Below the pieces are notes generated by a model that saw only the letters and a list, made by a program, of their open reading frames with translations, was not told the DNA's origin and made no database searches. This document shows positions 54,614 to 63,374 of a DNA stretch of 64,000 nt, piece by piece (the stretch's first letter is position 1; every line of letters begins with the position of its first letter). The translations under genes and the position numbers were made by a program. Source of the stretch: JBAJNN01 sp036881905 (lineage in GTDB: Bacteria > Pseudomonadota > Alphaproteobacteria > Rhizobiales > Im1); NCBI GenBank assembly GCA_036881905.1, contig JBAJNN010000001.1, positions 124,001 through 188,000 of the forward strand, written 5' to 3'.

Positions 54614-54716
54614 GTAGCCAGAAAAGATAGGACGTGATAGGGTGTTTACCCATTAAAGTGGTTTTATCTTCCATGGATCAGATCGCTCCACGAGTTCAAC
54701 GATTAGGAAAATCATA

Positions 54717-55976
54717 GTGTTGTACAAAGTCTGCGCTCTTTTTTCGCGTATTGCCCCTCCAGTAGCAACCAACGCCGGCATCGCAATACGCATAATGCTC
54801 CTCGGCGCTGCGGCAATCAGCCTGAACGGTTGCGGCAGTCTCGGCACAAACGGTCTGTTTGGCGGTTACGAGGCACGCCAACTTCAGCGACCCCCGGGAG
54901 GAAGTGACAAACTTGTCAACATCGATCAGCAAGGGCCCAAGGTTGCGCTTCTGTTGCCTCTGTCGGCGCGTGGCGATTTTGCCGAAACGGCGAGAGCCAT
55001 GAAACAGGCGGCGGAGCTTGCCATGTTCGAGTCCGCCAATCCGGGAATCACTCTGGTTACCGAGGATACCCATGCCAGTGCGGCCGGTGCAAAGAGAGCA
55101 GCTGAAAAAGCACTTGATGAAGGCGCACAACTCATTGTTGGGCCATTGCTGTCATCTTCCCTACAGGCCGCCGCGCCTCTGGCCCGCCGGAAGAACGTGC
55201 CGGTCGTGGCCTTTTCCTCAATATCCTCTCTTGCCGCCCGTGGCGTGTATCTTATGAGTTTTCTACCCGAGCAGGAAGTATCGAGCGTTGTAAGCTATGC
55301 GGCTAGTGAGGGCATTCGTGACATTGCGGCGCTGGTGCCAAAAACGAAATATGGCTCTACGGTGGAGCGGGCATTGCGGTCCAGCATAGCTGCACAAGAC
55401 GGACGTATTGTGGCACTGGAGAAATTCGAGCCGACGCCGCAGGGCGCCATAGACTCCGCAAACCGCATTGCCTCCCTCATCCAATCTCCGGACAATACGG
55501 TACAAGCCCTCATGATCGCGGCGGGCGGCAATTTGCTCAAGACCATCGACGTGACCCTCGACAGTGCCGGCGTCAAGGTGGACACGGTAAAATCGCTCGG
55601 CACCGGCCTGTGGGACGATCCGACGACAATGGGCGCCGGAATCGCGCGCGGCGGCTGGTACGCCGGGGTGTCGCCCGATCTTGGCGACAGTTTCAACCGG
55701 AAATATGTTGCCACTTACGGCATGACGCCGCCACGTCTTGCAAGCCTGGCCTATGATGCGGTGTCGATGGCCATCGCCATCGCCCATGAGGGTTTTACAC
55801 CCGGGTTCAGCGACGCCCAAATCACCAATCCCCGGGGGTTCCAGGGCGCCAATGGCCTGTTCCGGTTTCTCTCCGATGGCCGGATCGAACGCAGCCTCGC
55901 AATTCTTGAAGTCACGCCCCGCGGCCCGAAACTGGTGCACCCCGCATCGACCCGTTTCGGCTTCACCCGATTTTAG
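54717..55976 (+). CDS. LppC-like penicillin-binding protein activator lipoprotein
   Basis: 419-residue lipoprotein starting at GTG 54717 (TAGGAAAA upstream). The signal ends in a lipobox LNGC (about residue 39). The rest is a periplasmic-binding-protein fold of the LppC/LpoA C-terminal type: VALLLPLSARGDFAETARAMKQAAELA, LIVGPLLSSSLQAAAPLA, VPVVAFSSI and FQGANGLFRFLSDG. E. coli LpoA activates PBP1A, and the alphaproteobacterial form lacks its N-terminal TPR domain. It lies divergent from rsmI, the conserved context. Confidence 0.88.
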   Translation: MLYKVCALFSRIAPPVATNAGIAIRIMLLGAAAISLNGCGSLGTNGLFGGYEARQLQRPPGGSDKLVNIDQQGPKVALLLPLSARGDFAETARAMKQAAELAMFESANPGITLVTEDTHASAAGAKRAAEKALDEGAQLIVGPLLSSSLQAAAPLARRKNVPVVAFSSISSLAARGVYLMSFLPEQEVSSVVSYAASEGIRDIAALVPKTKYGSTVERALRSSIAAQDGRIVALEKFEPTPQGAIDSANRIASLIQSPDNTVQALMIAAGGNLLKTIDVTLDSAGVKVDTVKSLGTGLWDDPTTMGAGIARGGWYAGVSPDLGDSFNRKYVATYGMTPPRLASLAYDAVSMAIAIAHEGFTPGFSDAQITNPRGFQGANGLFRFLSDGRIERSLAILEVTPRGPKLVHPASTRFGFTRF

Positions 55977-56166
55977 GGCGTAGACCCGCTCATTGACTCA
56001 TCCAAGAAGGGCTGGAGCCTATCAGACGCTCCAAGTCGAGTGGCCGATCTTCGCCAAGATTGAAGCAGCCAAGGGCATCCGCTTAGAAAATGCCGGAGCG
56101 GCGATCTCGACCCACTGCAAAACGCAAAAGCGGCTATGGTAACCAACTCTGAATAAAAATTTGCTA

Positions 56167-56174
56167 ACTATAGT
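56167..56174 (+). promoter_or_regulatory. Candidate C-box/-10 element upstream of the controller gene
   Basis: The palindromic octamer ACTATAGT lies 43 bases before the controller ATG and contains a TATAGT -10-like hexamer. Seven of its eight bases recur as ACTATAGC (57873-57880) before the methyltransferase gene, suggesting a shared controller site. Confidence 0.3.
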
Positions 56175-56217
56175 CTGTGGAGCCAGAGTTTACACATCGA
56201 TAGTGTCTCTCTCTGCA

Positions 56218-56460
56218 ATGAGAAATTATTCGACGGATCGAGAAAAACTTAAGCACCTTGGAAACCACATCAGACAGATGCGTAATGAGCGGTCGATCTC
56301 CCAAGAAGAATTGGCAGAGCTTGCAGGCGTTCACCGAACCTATGTGGGCACGATCGAGCGTGGCGAAAAGAACGTAACCATTTTGTCGATTGGAAAAATC
56401 GCTGCTGCTCTTGGTGTCACCATCTCTGAACTATTCCAAGGTTACGAAGATGGGCAGTGA
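56218..56460 (+). CDS. XRE-type controller protein of a restriction-modification system
   Basis: 80-residue helix-turn-helix protein with LGNHIRQMRNERSISQEELAELAGVHRTYVG over residues 12-42, then TIERGEKNVTILSIGKIAAALGVTISELF. This is the compact Cro/C1 type known as C proteins, which delay nuclease expression and autoregulate through C-boxes. It sits 29 bases before the nuclease gene on the same strand, the standard C-R arrangement. It is intact although both enzyme genes are broken. ATG 56218 starts the conserved domain; a frame from TTG 56161 is unlikely. Confidence 0.85.
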   Translation: MRNYSTDREKLKHLGNHIRQMRNERSISQEELAELAGVHRTYVGTIERGEKNVTILSIGKIAAALGVTISELFQGYEDGQ

Positions 56461-56489
56461 GCACAATAGACTGAGGCGGTAACGCTATC

Positions 56490-57127
56490 ATGGCGGAAGC
56501 CGCTTTCCTCGACAGCTTCCAGAAAGTGTTCCAAGCTACGGAGTACCGCATCAGGGCAAAGCCAAATGAATTTCAAATAATCTATGTAAATGCTCCACTG
56601 TCTGAGAAAGATATGTCTGAAATCTACAACCCAGATGCTCCTATAACGCGGCATGGTGTTTTTCCTGACTATGCAATTGAGAACACCAATAAAAAAAAGG
56701 TTCTTTACGTAGAGGTAAAGAGGCAGGATGGATGGGTAGAGGGGGAAAAACGCTCCGATGGCAAAGGAAATGCTCATGAACGTTCCTGCAAATTCTTTAC
56801 GCCTGGCCTCCTAGGAATCCTCCGAGAGGCAAGCGGAATTAGAGCATAATCCGATCCGGAGAAGCGAGGATCGATAAGATTATGCTTACAAAACAAAATA
56901 TTATAGTGGAATAGTGATTCAATTTGAACGCAATCCGCTCTAAAGCCCCTCATCTGCCGTTCTGGACTGTTTTCCAAGGTAATATTATGCGTGACCCGTG
57001 CCGTGTGCGTGAGATCACGTTCTGGTATGAAAAATTCGACAGCCGCTTCTTTTTCTGGCGGCATTCGCCTGATCCCGAGCTGTTATTTGAGAATTTTGAA
57101 CAGAAACTAGCACCCCTAATTGACTAA
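56490..57127 (+). pseudogene. MunI-like type II restriction endonuclease, interrupted by a miniature element
   Basis: The two frames (56490-56840 and 56942-57127) join into a 178-residue MunI-like nuclease (MunI cuts CAATTG). The PD-(D/E)xK site is visible as GVFPDYAIENT and VLYVEVKRQDGWVEG. NAHERSCKFFTPGLL, LPFWTVFQGNIMRDPCRVREITFWYE and the C-terminal NFEQKLAPLID are strong family matches. A 101-base insertion at 56841-56941 shifts the frame and adds a stop. Deleting it restores GIKAPHLPFW exactly. The gene ends one base before the methyltransferase stop, tail to tail. Confidence 0.9.
56842..56940. mobile_element. 99-bp MITE/palindromic repeat with TA duplication
   Basis: The element starts GAGCATAATCC and ends AATCCGCTC, giving short inverted ends GAGC/GCTC flanked by TA on both sides (56840-56841 and 56941-56942), a duplicated TA target. 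The left half folds into a hairpin, AGCATAATCCGATCC pairing with GGATCG and GATTATGCT (56843-56886); the right half contains TTCAA/TTGAA. It has no ORF, so it must have moved in trans. Its layout recalls RIME-like intergenic repeats of rhizobia, and TA targeting recalls IS630/Tc1-mariner elements. Both are inferences. Confidence 0.85.
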
Positions 57128-57859
57128 TCATCCTTCGTATTCTTCCTGAACGTCCAAACCCCAAACATCCCAATTTTCCGGTCTGTGCCGTGCAAAGAGT
57201 TCAATCTTGTCCTGCGTGGGAAACATGCGTTCAATAGAATCACGAACCTCGTAATGTTTGACTCTGTGTTCACCTCTACGGACACTCAAAAACTTCTTCT
57301 CGTTACTTGCTCCACGGGGTGTTGGGATTCGTCCTTTCTTAAATACGAGGCAAAGATTGCAGTATGAAATGGTGTATCTTCCAGGATTATGAACCATCTT
57401 ATCCCATATGAAAGCCACGACATTGTATTCAAAATCCCATGACCGACCGAGTTAAATTCTATTGGCAAGATGTGGATTTATTGAACACATAAATAACAGA
57501 AAATTTTCTTTATATATTTCAAAAATAGGTACCTTCTTAATTTGTTTCAGATTCAAAGTAGAATACTTAAAGTTTTCCGAGCTGATGAAGATATTCTTAC
57601 TCCAATCCATTTTCTCGGTGCAGGAACTCGATCTGTCGAACTGCAGCTTTCCACCGTAATCCCAAGGAGGATCGGCATAAATGATGTCGTGTTTTTTTCC
57701 GGGCAAATCGGGGTACGAGTCTGGCAGATCGTTCCGCTGCGTGCGGCGCTTCCGCTCGGCATTGTAAATCCTATAGCCATTGAGCCTTTTCCCTTCTGAG
57801 CGGCTTGGAGCAACAGACTTTTCAACCTCGAATAGCTGTTTTTTCGTGTTCATAATCAT
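57128..57859 (-). pseudogene. MunI-like adenine-N6 DNA methyltransferase (MT-A70 type) with in-frame stop
   Basis: 243-codon reading frame from ATG 57859 broken by a single TAA at 57452-57454. Before it: DIIYADPPWDYGGKLQFD with the DPPW catalytic motif, and ENFLLFMCSINPHLAN. After it, in the same frame: LGRSWDFEYNVVAFIWDKM, then YTISYCNLCLVFKKGRIPTPRGASN and IERMFPTQDKIELFARHRPENWDVWGLDV. The pattern matches M.MunI, where the stop codon position probably held Glu (GAA to TAA). A truncated product would lack the target and cofactor C-terminal half, so the methylase should be dead. Confidence 0.88.
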
Positions 57860-57872
57860 CGTCTTTCTTTAT

Positions 57873-57880
57873 ACTATAGC
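57873..57880 (-). promoter_or_regulatory. Candidate C-box/-10 element upstream of the methyltransferase
   Basis: ACTATAGC, read on the minus strand as GCTATAGT, contains a TATAGT hexamer 14 bases before ATG 57859. It shares seven bases with the site at 56167-56174. The short distance would give a nearly leaderless transcript, common in such systems. Confidence 0.3.
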
Positions 57881-58503
57881 CAGCTAAATTCAGAACTATG
57901 TGTAATACTTGCAATAGTATGGAAAGCTGGTTCCGTGAAGTCGCTCACCCGACAAGACGCGCCCAGACGTCGCGCTTGGGTGGCTCGGCAGGTTTCTCAC
58001 GCCGATTGGTCAGGATCGCATTTAAGCTTACCCGCCTGACCTTTGCACCCGTCCATTCTCACCCGCGACTGCTCTTCACCCTGAAGGTTTGAGCTTCTGA
58101 CGTCTCAAAGTGGCTGCTGTCCAGCCTAAAGACCCTCTAGCGCTCAAGCTCCATGCCACAACTTCACTGCCGGACTAGGGCCTGAACTTTTTCAGCGATG
58201 CGCTTAACGAGGTCACGGCCTTTGGATAAGCGTTTAAGCGTTGATCATGCTTGTCGGAGAGTTCTTTCAGCATTGGCGCCAGCCGCGTCAGTCAAGTCTT
58301 CAACTCCTCCCGCCTGCGTTCAAATGCGCTCAAGCGACTCTCGACACCCTCGTTCAGCGCCTGGTCGCAGATGGTCAACGAACGCCGCAAGGCAGCTGTT
58401 TCCTCTTTGGAGCAATCGGCCAATTCGCTGACAGAGCGCGGCAATTCGCGCTCTAACGGCGTCAACGGATCCCTCCCCGTCCGATGGGTCTTCAATCGTC
58501 AGG
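57881..58503. other. Intergenic remnants between the dead R-M system and hemW
   Basis: About 620 bases. On the minus strand 58190-58495 reads as a coiled-coil, charged frame (beginning MKTHRTGRDPLTPLEREL, ending EELKT), stops at TGA, then continues in the same frame as LTRLAPMLKELSDKHD and LSASLKKFRP to a TAG. It looks like a small broken gene but matches no family I recognise. The 57881-58180 part holds nothing clear. Confidence 0.4.
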
Positions 58504-59754
58504 TCATCGCGTCCCTGTCAAGGCACGGTCAATCCGGCCTCTTACGCAAGCGGCAAGCGTACTTTCAACCGGCATAAGGCAGCCTGTCAATTCCAAAATG
58601 ACGGCATTAAGAACCAAACGGCCTTCATCCGTGGCCTTCAGCGTACCGTCATGCCCGTTGAAGACAAGGAACCCTTCAGCCGACAATGCCTGAATCGTAT
58701 CGGGCGCGGGCGTAAGACCGGTCATGACCGCCAGACGCCGAAGAGAAACACCCTCCGCCAGCCGCATCCCCATAAGCAGGCATTCTTCGGCCTGTTCTTT
58801 CGCTGTCAGTACGCTTTCTGCAACAATGCCGTGACCATGCGTTGCGACAGCATCAAACCAGACTTGCGGAGCGCGTTTCATGGCGAGCGCGATACGCCGC
58901 GATGCCTCATTCAACCGGCTGTGGGCGCCGGGACCGATACCGAGATAGCCCCCATAACGCCAATAGACGAGATTATGGCGCGATTCGTTTCCGGGCCGGG
59001 CATGATTGGAAATTTCATAAGCCGGCAGTCCCGCCGCGACGCATAATGAGCCGGTGAGTTCAAACAACTCTCGCGCCTGATCGTCATTCGGCAAGGCGAG
59101 CAAACCTTTCCCATGGCGCGCGGCAAAAGGGGTGCGAGGCTCTATGGTGAGTTGATAAAGTGAGAGATGGTCCGTGCCCAGATCGAGAGCCCGTCGGAGT
59201 TCTGCTGCCCATGATGATGGCGCCTGTCCAGGTCTTGCATAGATGAGGTCGAAACTGACGCGGGCAAAAATGGTGGTGGCCAAGTGCAATGCGCCAAGCG
59301 CCTCGGCGAGCGTATGCTCGCGGCCCAGCGCCTTGAGAGCATCGTCATCAAGAGCCTGAATGCCCAATGAAAGGCGATTGACGCCGGCACTCTTATAGCC
59401 ACGGAAATTTCCGGCTTCGGCGCTGGTCGGGTTGGCTTCCAGGGTAACCTCGGCATCGGCCGCAACCGGCCAAAGCCTGGCGATGGTGTCGAGCACGAGA
59501 CCGACGGCGGCGGGCGGCATAAGCGACGGCGTTCCACCGCCGAAAAATATGCTGGCGACAGGCCGGCCGGCACATCGCACCGCCAGCGTTGCGATCTCGC
59601 GGGCCAGCGCGCGACCATAGGCCATCGCATCGACCCGTGGGCGGACATGGGCATTGAAATTGCAATATGGGCATCTGGCGCGGCAGAACGGCCAATGGAT
59701 GTAGACACCAAAGCCCCGATCCGGGCTTTCGCTTGGGGCGCGCTGCAATGTCAC
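58504..59754 (-). CDS. hemW: HemW-like radical SAM haem chaperone
   Basis: 416-residue radical SAM protein with GVYIHWPFCRARCPYCNFNAHV, containing the CxxxCxxC cluster site at about residues 24-31. FFGGGTPSLMPP, LEANPTSAE, GVNRLSLGIQALDD, and the HemW C-terminal domain YLGIGPGAHSRL are also present. HemW binds and transfers haem rather than oxidising coproporphyrinogen (HemN). It follows rdgB after a 17-base gap, as part of rph-rdgB-hemW. Confidence 0.92.
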   Translation of the reverse strand: MTLQRAPSESPDRGFGVYIHWPFCRARCPYCNFNAHVRPRVDAMAYGRALAREIATLAVRCAGRPVASIFFGGGTPSLMPPAAVGLVLDTIARLWPVAADAEVTLEANPTSAEAGNFRGYKSAGVNRLSLGIQALDDDALKALGREHTLAEALGALHLATTIFARVSFDLIYARPGQAPSSWAAELRRALDLGTDHLSLYQLTIEPRTPFAARHGKGLLALPNDDQARELFELTGSLCVAAGLPAYEISNHARPGNESRHNLVYWRYGGYLGIGPGAHSRLNEASRRIALAMKRAPQVWFDAVATHGHGIVAESVLTAKEQAEECLLMGMRLAEGVSLRRLAVMTGLTPAPDTIQALSAEGFLVFNGHDGTLKATDEGRLVLNAVILELTGCLMPVESTLAACVRGRIDRALTGTR

Positions 59755-59771
59755 GGAATTACCCTGGCCGA

Positions 59772-60425
59772 TTATGCCTGTCGTGCCTGTGTTCCCACGT
59801 CTCTCGATCCTTGAAAAACCTGGCGCATGAGTTTGGCGAAAGCCCGCGCCCGGTGAGAGATTTCGTGTTTTTCCTCAGGGGCCATCTCAGCGAAGGTTTG
59901 GGCATGGCCTTCAGGCTGAAACATCGGATCGTAACCGAAACCCTGCCGGCCGCGCCACGGGTAAACGAGCCGTCCGGCGACGCTTCCCTCGAAAACCTCG
60001 ACATGGCCATCGGGCCAGGCCAGCGCCAATGCGCAGATGAAGGACGCCTTGCGGTCACGGGCACCGGTTGCCCGCCGGTCCGCGAGCATCGTTTCGATTT
60101 TGTCCATCGCTCCGGCAAAATCCTTCCGGGGACCTGCCCAGCGCGCCGAATAAATGCCCGGGGCACCATTCAGCGCCTCCACGGCCAAGCCGGAATCATC
60201 GCCAAGAGCCGGCAGATTGGCTCTTTTAGCGGCCGCATGCGCCTTGATAAGCGCATTTTCGGCGAAAGTCTTACCGGTTTCCTCCGGTTCCGGCAGCCCG
60301 AGCTCGCCCGCCGATAGGGTGACAAGACCGAGCGAATCAGTGAGAGCGGCAATCTCGCGAAGCTTGCCCCGATTGTGGCTGGCCACAACAAGGCGTTCGC
60401 CGGCAAAAACACGGTGAGCCATCAC
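59772..60425 (-). CDS. rdgB: XTP/dITP diphosphatase (RdgB/HAM1 family)
   Basis: Removes deaminated purine nucleotides such as dITP and XTP. The 217-residue protein has VVASHNRGKLREIAAL, TFAENALIKAHAAAK, ALGDDSGLAVEALNGAPGIYSARWAG over about residues 71-97, and GFGYDPMFQPEG. The start at 60425 overlaps the rph stop by 4 bases, showing coupling; the second ATG at 60422 is equally possible. Confidence 0.95.
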   Translation of the reverse strand: MMAHRVFAGERLVVASHNRGKLREIAALTDSLGLVTLSAGELGLPEPEETGKTFAENALIKAHAAAKRANLPALGDDSGLAVEALNGAPGIYSARWAGPRKDFAGAMDKIETMLADRRATGARDRKASFICALALAWPDGHVEVFEGSVAGRLVYPWRGRQGFGYDPMFQPEGHAQTFAEMAPEEKHEISHRARAFAKLMRQVFQGSRDVGTQARQA

Positions 60426-61159
60426 AATCCTCTCGACTTCGCGCTTTGCTCAATCGCGGTCTTTTGCAAGGCGACCAATCTCGCAATGCCCCCGCGCGCA
60501 AGGTCCAGAAGCGCGATGAACGCGGCTTGCGAGAACGGCTCGGCTTCCGCCGTTCCCTGCACTTCGACAATGTCGCCCTTTCCGGTCATGACGAAATTGA
60601 CGTCGGCCTGAGCCTCGCAATCTTCCGCATAATCCAGATCGCAAATGGCCATATCACGATAAAGCCCACAGGAAATGGCGGCAACATGGTCCCTGATCGG
60701 GTTTTCGCCGATCATATCGCGCATCATCATTCCCAATATGCATTCATGGACCGCAACCCAGGCCCCGGTGATGGCAGCCGTTCTGGTGCCGCCATCGGCT
60801 TGCACTACATCGCAGTCGAGCACGATTTGCCGTTCCCCGAGCTTGACCGGATCGACCGCCGCGCGCAAGGAACGGCCGATCAAGCGCTGAATTTCCAGAG
60901 TGCGGCCGGACTGGCGCCCGCTGGCGGCCTCGCGGCGCATGCGCTCTTGCGTAGAGCGCGGCAGCATGCCATACTCAGCCGTGATCCAACCCTGGCCGCG
61001 GCCGCGCAGCCAGGCGGGAACATGGTCGATCACCGAGGCCGAACACAACACATGGGTATCGCCGCAACGAATGAGGCAGGACCCCTCGGCATATTTCGAG
61101 ACCCCGCATTCCAGACTCACGGGTCGTATATCCGGGGCTTGGCGTTTCGACGGGCGCAT
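60422..61159 (-). CDS. rph: Ribonuclease PH
   Basis: Phosphate-dependent 3'-5' exoribonuclease trimming tRNA 3' ends. The 245-residue protein starts MRPSKRQAPDIRPVSLECGV and has YAEGSCLIRCGDTHVLCSASV, GWITAEYGMLPRSTQERMRRE, GRTLEIQRLIGRSLRAAVD and CDVVQADGGTRTAAITGAWVA. All are classic RNase PH motifs with phosphate-site arginines. It is divergent from hrcA and precedes rdgB. Confidence 0.96.
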   Translation of the reverse strand: MRPSKRQAPDIRPVSLECGVSKYAEGSCLIRCGDTHVLCSASVIDHVPAWLRGRGQGWITAEYGMLPRSTQERMRREAASGRQSGRTLEIQRLIGRSLRAAVDPVKLGERQIVLDCDVVQADGGTRTAAITGAWVAVHECILGMMMRDMIGENPIRDHVAAISCGLYRDMAICDLDYAEDCEAQADVNFVMTGKGDIVEVQGTAEAEPFSQAAFIALLDLARGGIARLVALQKTAIEQSAKSRGL

Positions 61160-61354
61160 ACGATCCCAATCCTTTCGTCGAGTGTCGCAATTTGACTTGA
61201 AGAGTGAACGATCACAATCCTGTAGCCAATGCGTCGTCTGACCGCAATAGGGGCTTTAAGGACCGATACGAGAGCAAATTGACGTGACGGCGAATATAGT
61301 CCGGCGACGACTGGATAGCAGATAAGGGCTATCGTAAACGGGGCACGCAAGGCA

Positions 61355-62413
61355 ATGAGCGACCGATCAAGCGCAATAGCCGAACTTGATCGGCGCTCGC
61401 GCGATATTTTGCAAAGGCTGGTCGAGAGCTACCTTGAAACCGGCAACCCGGTCGGGTCGCGCACGATCTGCCGGTCGCTGCCCATGAGCCTGTCCCCGGC
61501 TTCGGTGCGCAATGTCATGGCCGATCTGGAAGCGATCGGCCTTATCTTCTCCCCGCATGTCAGCGCCGGACGCCTGCCAACCGAGTTGGGTTTGCGTTTT
61601 TTCATCGAGGGGCTGTTGGAAGTCGGCGATGTGTCGGACGAGGACCGCTCGGCGATCGAAGCCCACGCCGCCAGTCAGGGCCATGACGATCTGGAAACCA
61701 TGCTGACGCAGGTGACCGAGCGGCTTTCCGGTCTTAGCCATTGCGCCGGCGTGATGGTGGCGCCGAAGCTGAACATACGCATCAAGCACATGGAATTCGT
61801 GCCTTTGGAGGCTGGGAAGGCGCTGGCGATTCTGGTCCATGAGGATAATACGGTGGAGAATCGCATCATGACGATTCCCCCTGGCCTGCCGGCGGCGTCA
61901 TTGACGACGGCGGCCAATTTTCTCAATGCCCGTTTCCGCAACCGGACGCTTGACGAAATCGGCGCGGCGGTGAGCGCCGAAATCGAGACGCTGAAGCGCG
62001 AGGCCGATGAGCTGACGGCCGCGGTCGTCGAACGGGGGCTGGCTTCCTGGGCGGCGCCGGAGGCGGAAAACAAGACGCTGATCGTTCGCGGGCGCGCCCA
62101 TCTCGTCGGGACTATAGACACGCCCGACGATCTTGAACGTGTCGGCAGACTGCTTGACGATCTTGAAACCAAAAGGGATATTATTCAGCTTCTGGGACTG
62201 GTCAAGGCGGGCGAAGGGGTCAAAATCTTTATCGGCTCGGAGAGCAACCTGTTTTCTCTTTCCGATTCCTCTCTCATCATCGCCCCCTATCACAATAACG
62301 GGGAGAATCTCGTCGGCGTGATCGGTGTCATCGGTCCGACACGGGTCAATTACGCGCGCATTATCCCCATGGTCGATTACACGGCCAGACTTGTCAGCCG
62401 TTTGCTCTCTTGA
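61355..62413 (+). CDS. hrcA: Heat-inducible transcription repressor HrcA
   Basis: Represses groESL and related operons through CIRCE elements. The 352-residue protein has the N-terminal winged helix LDRRSRDILQRLVESYLETGNPVGSRTI over residues 11-38, SPASVRNVMADLEAIGLIFSPHVSAGRLPT and the GAF-like C-domain VIGPTRVNYARIIPMVDYTARLVS. No CIRCE-like repeat was found before it. It precedes grpE by 108 bases, the common alphaproteobacterial hrcA-grpE pair. Confidence 0.95.
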   Translation: MSDRSSAIAELDRRSRDILQRLVESYLETGNPVGSRTICRSLPMSLSPASVRNVMADLEAIGLIFSPHVSAGRLPTELGLRFFIEGLLEVGDVSDEDRSAIEAHAASQGHDDLETMLTQVTERLSGLSHCAGVMVAPKLNIRIKHMEFVPLEAGKALAILVHEDNTVENRIMTIPPGLPAASLTTAANFLNARFRNRTLDEIGAAVSAEIETLKREADELTAAVVERGLASWAAPEAENKTLIVRGRAHLVGTIDTPDDLERVGRLLDDLETKRDIIQLLGLVKAGEGVKIFIGSESNLFSLSDSSLIIAPYHNNGENLVGVIGVIGPTRVNYARIIPMVDYTARLVSRLLS

Positions 62414-62521
62414 TTTTTGCGGCCCCATCGCCGATATCGAAACTCTAAAGTTTATACCCGATCGTAAAGAGTCCCGCTCGACGCGGGGATACTCGCGAAA
62501 TTCGGCCGAAAAGGATGATCG

Positions 62522-63304
62522 ATGGACGACGGCAAAAAGGTCACCGACAAGGCGGCGCGAGAAGCGGCTGTCGCACAAGGCGAGAACGAAAGGAAAACCG
62601 ATACGACACCACCGGCCGACGGCGCGGCGACGTCGGATGCGGGCCATGGCGATAAGGCCGATGACGGCGGCGCGAGCGAACGCTTAGATGATGAAGAGAC
62701 CGCTGTTGTATCGCCAGCGCAGGAGAGCCAAGACCGGATCGAGTCCCTGATGGCGGAGAACGCCGCACTGAAGGAGCGTTTGTTGCGTGCGGTGGCCGAG
62801 ACCGAGAACATCCGCAAGCGTGGCGAACGTGAAACCGCTGAGGCTCGCCAATATGCACTCACCGCTTTTGCCCGCGATCTGCTCGCCGTGGCCGACAATC
62901 TCGGACGCGCTCTCGACGCCGTTTCCGGGGAAAATGTCGAACATAGCGACGAGACCGCCAAATCGCTCCTCTCCGGCGTGGAAATGACCGCGCGCGAGAT
63001 GCACAACGCCTTCAAACGCCATGGCATTGTGAAATTCGACCCGCAAGGCCACCGCTTCGACCCGAATATTCACCAAGCCATGTTCGAGGTGGAAGACCCG
63101 CAAATCGAGAGCGGCACCGTCGCCCATGTGGTTCAGGCCGGCTATAAAATCGGCGGTCGGGTTTTGCGTCCGGCGATGGTTGGCGTCGCCAAAAGCGGTT
63201 TAAAGCCGCAAAACACCGACAAGACAATGCCGGAGGCCAAAGAGGAACCGATGGCGAATCCCGGTGAAGAGCCGGACACGGAGCCGAAACCGACCCGATC
63301 GTAA
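62522..63304 (+). CDS. grpE: Nucleotide exchange factor GrpE
   Basis: Co-chaperone that releases ADP from DnaK. The 260-residue protein has an acidic, disordered N-terminus (first 75 residues), a long coiled coil (LMAENAALKERLLRAVAETENIRKRGERE) and the GrpE head with VADNLGRALDAVS, FKRHGIVKFDPQGHRFDPNIHQAMF and GYKIGGRVLRPAMVGVAK. A polar tail of 35 residues makes it longer than most homologues (about 200). ATG 62522 has only a moderate upstream purine stretch (AAAAGG). Confidence 0.95.
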   Translation: MDDGKKVTDKAAREAAVAQGENERKTDTTPPADGAATSDAGHGDKADDGGASERLDDEETAVVSPAQESQDRIESLMAENAALKERLLRAVAETENIRKRGERETAEARQYALTAFARDLLAVADNLGRALDAVSGENVEHSDETAKSLLSGVEMTAREMHNAFKRHGIVKFDPQGHRFDPNIHQAMFEVEDPQIESGTVAHVVQAGYKIGGRVLRPAMVGVAKSGLKPQNTDKTMPEAKEEPMANPGEEPDTEPKPTRS

Positions 63305-63374
63305 AGCCGCCTGCCACGCGAAAGATTGCCTTAAGCTCCTTTCCGCCCGGCCGATTCCTTAAATCCGCTCATTC

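Noticed and set aside
55977..56166. Open stretch after the LppC-like gene as an IS remnant
   Set aside because: A 60-codon frame is open, but it matches no transposase I recognise and has no inverted repeats.
61160..61354. CIRCE element or RpoH promoter before hrcA
   Set aside because: Only fragments (GAGTG, CTTGAAG) are present; no inverted repeat with correct spacing and no matching -10.
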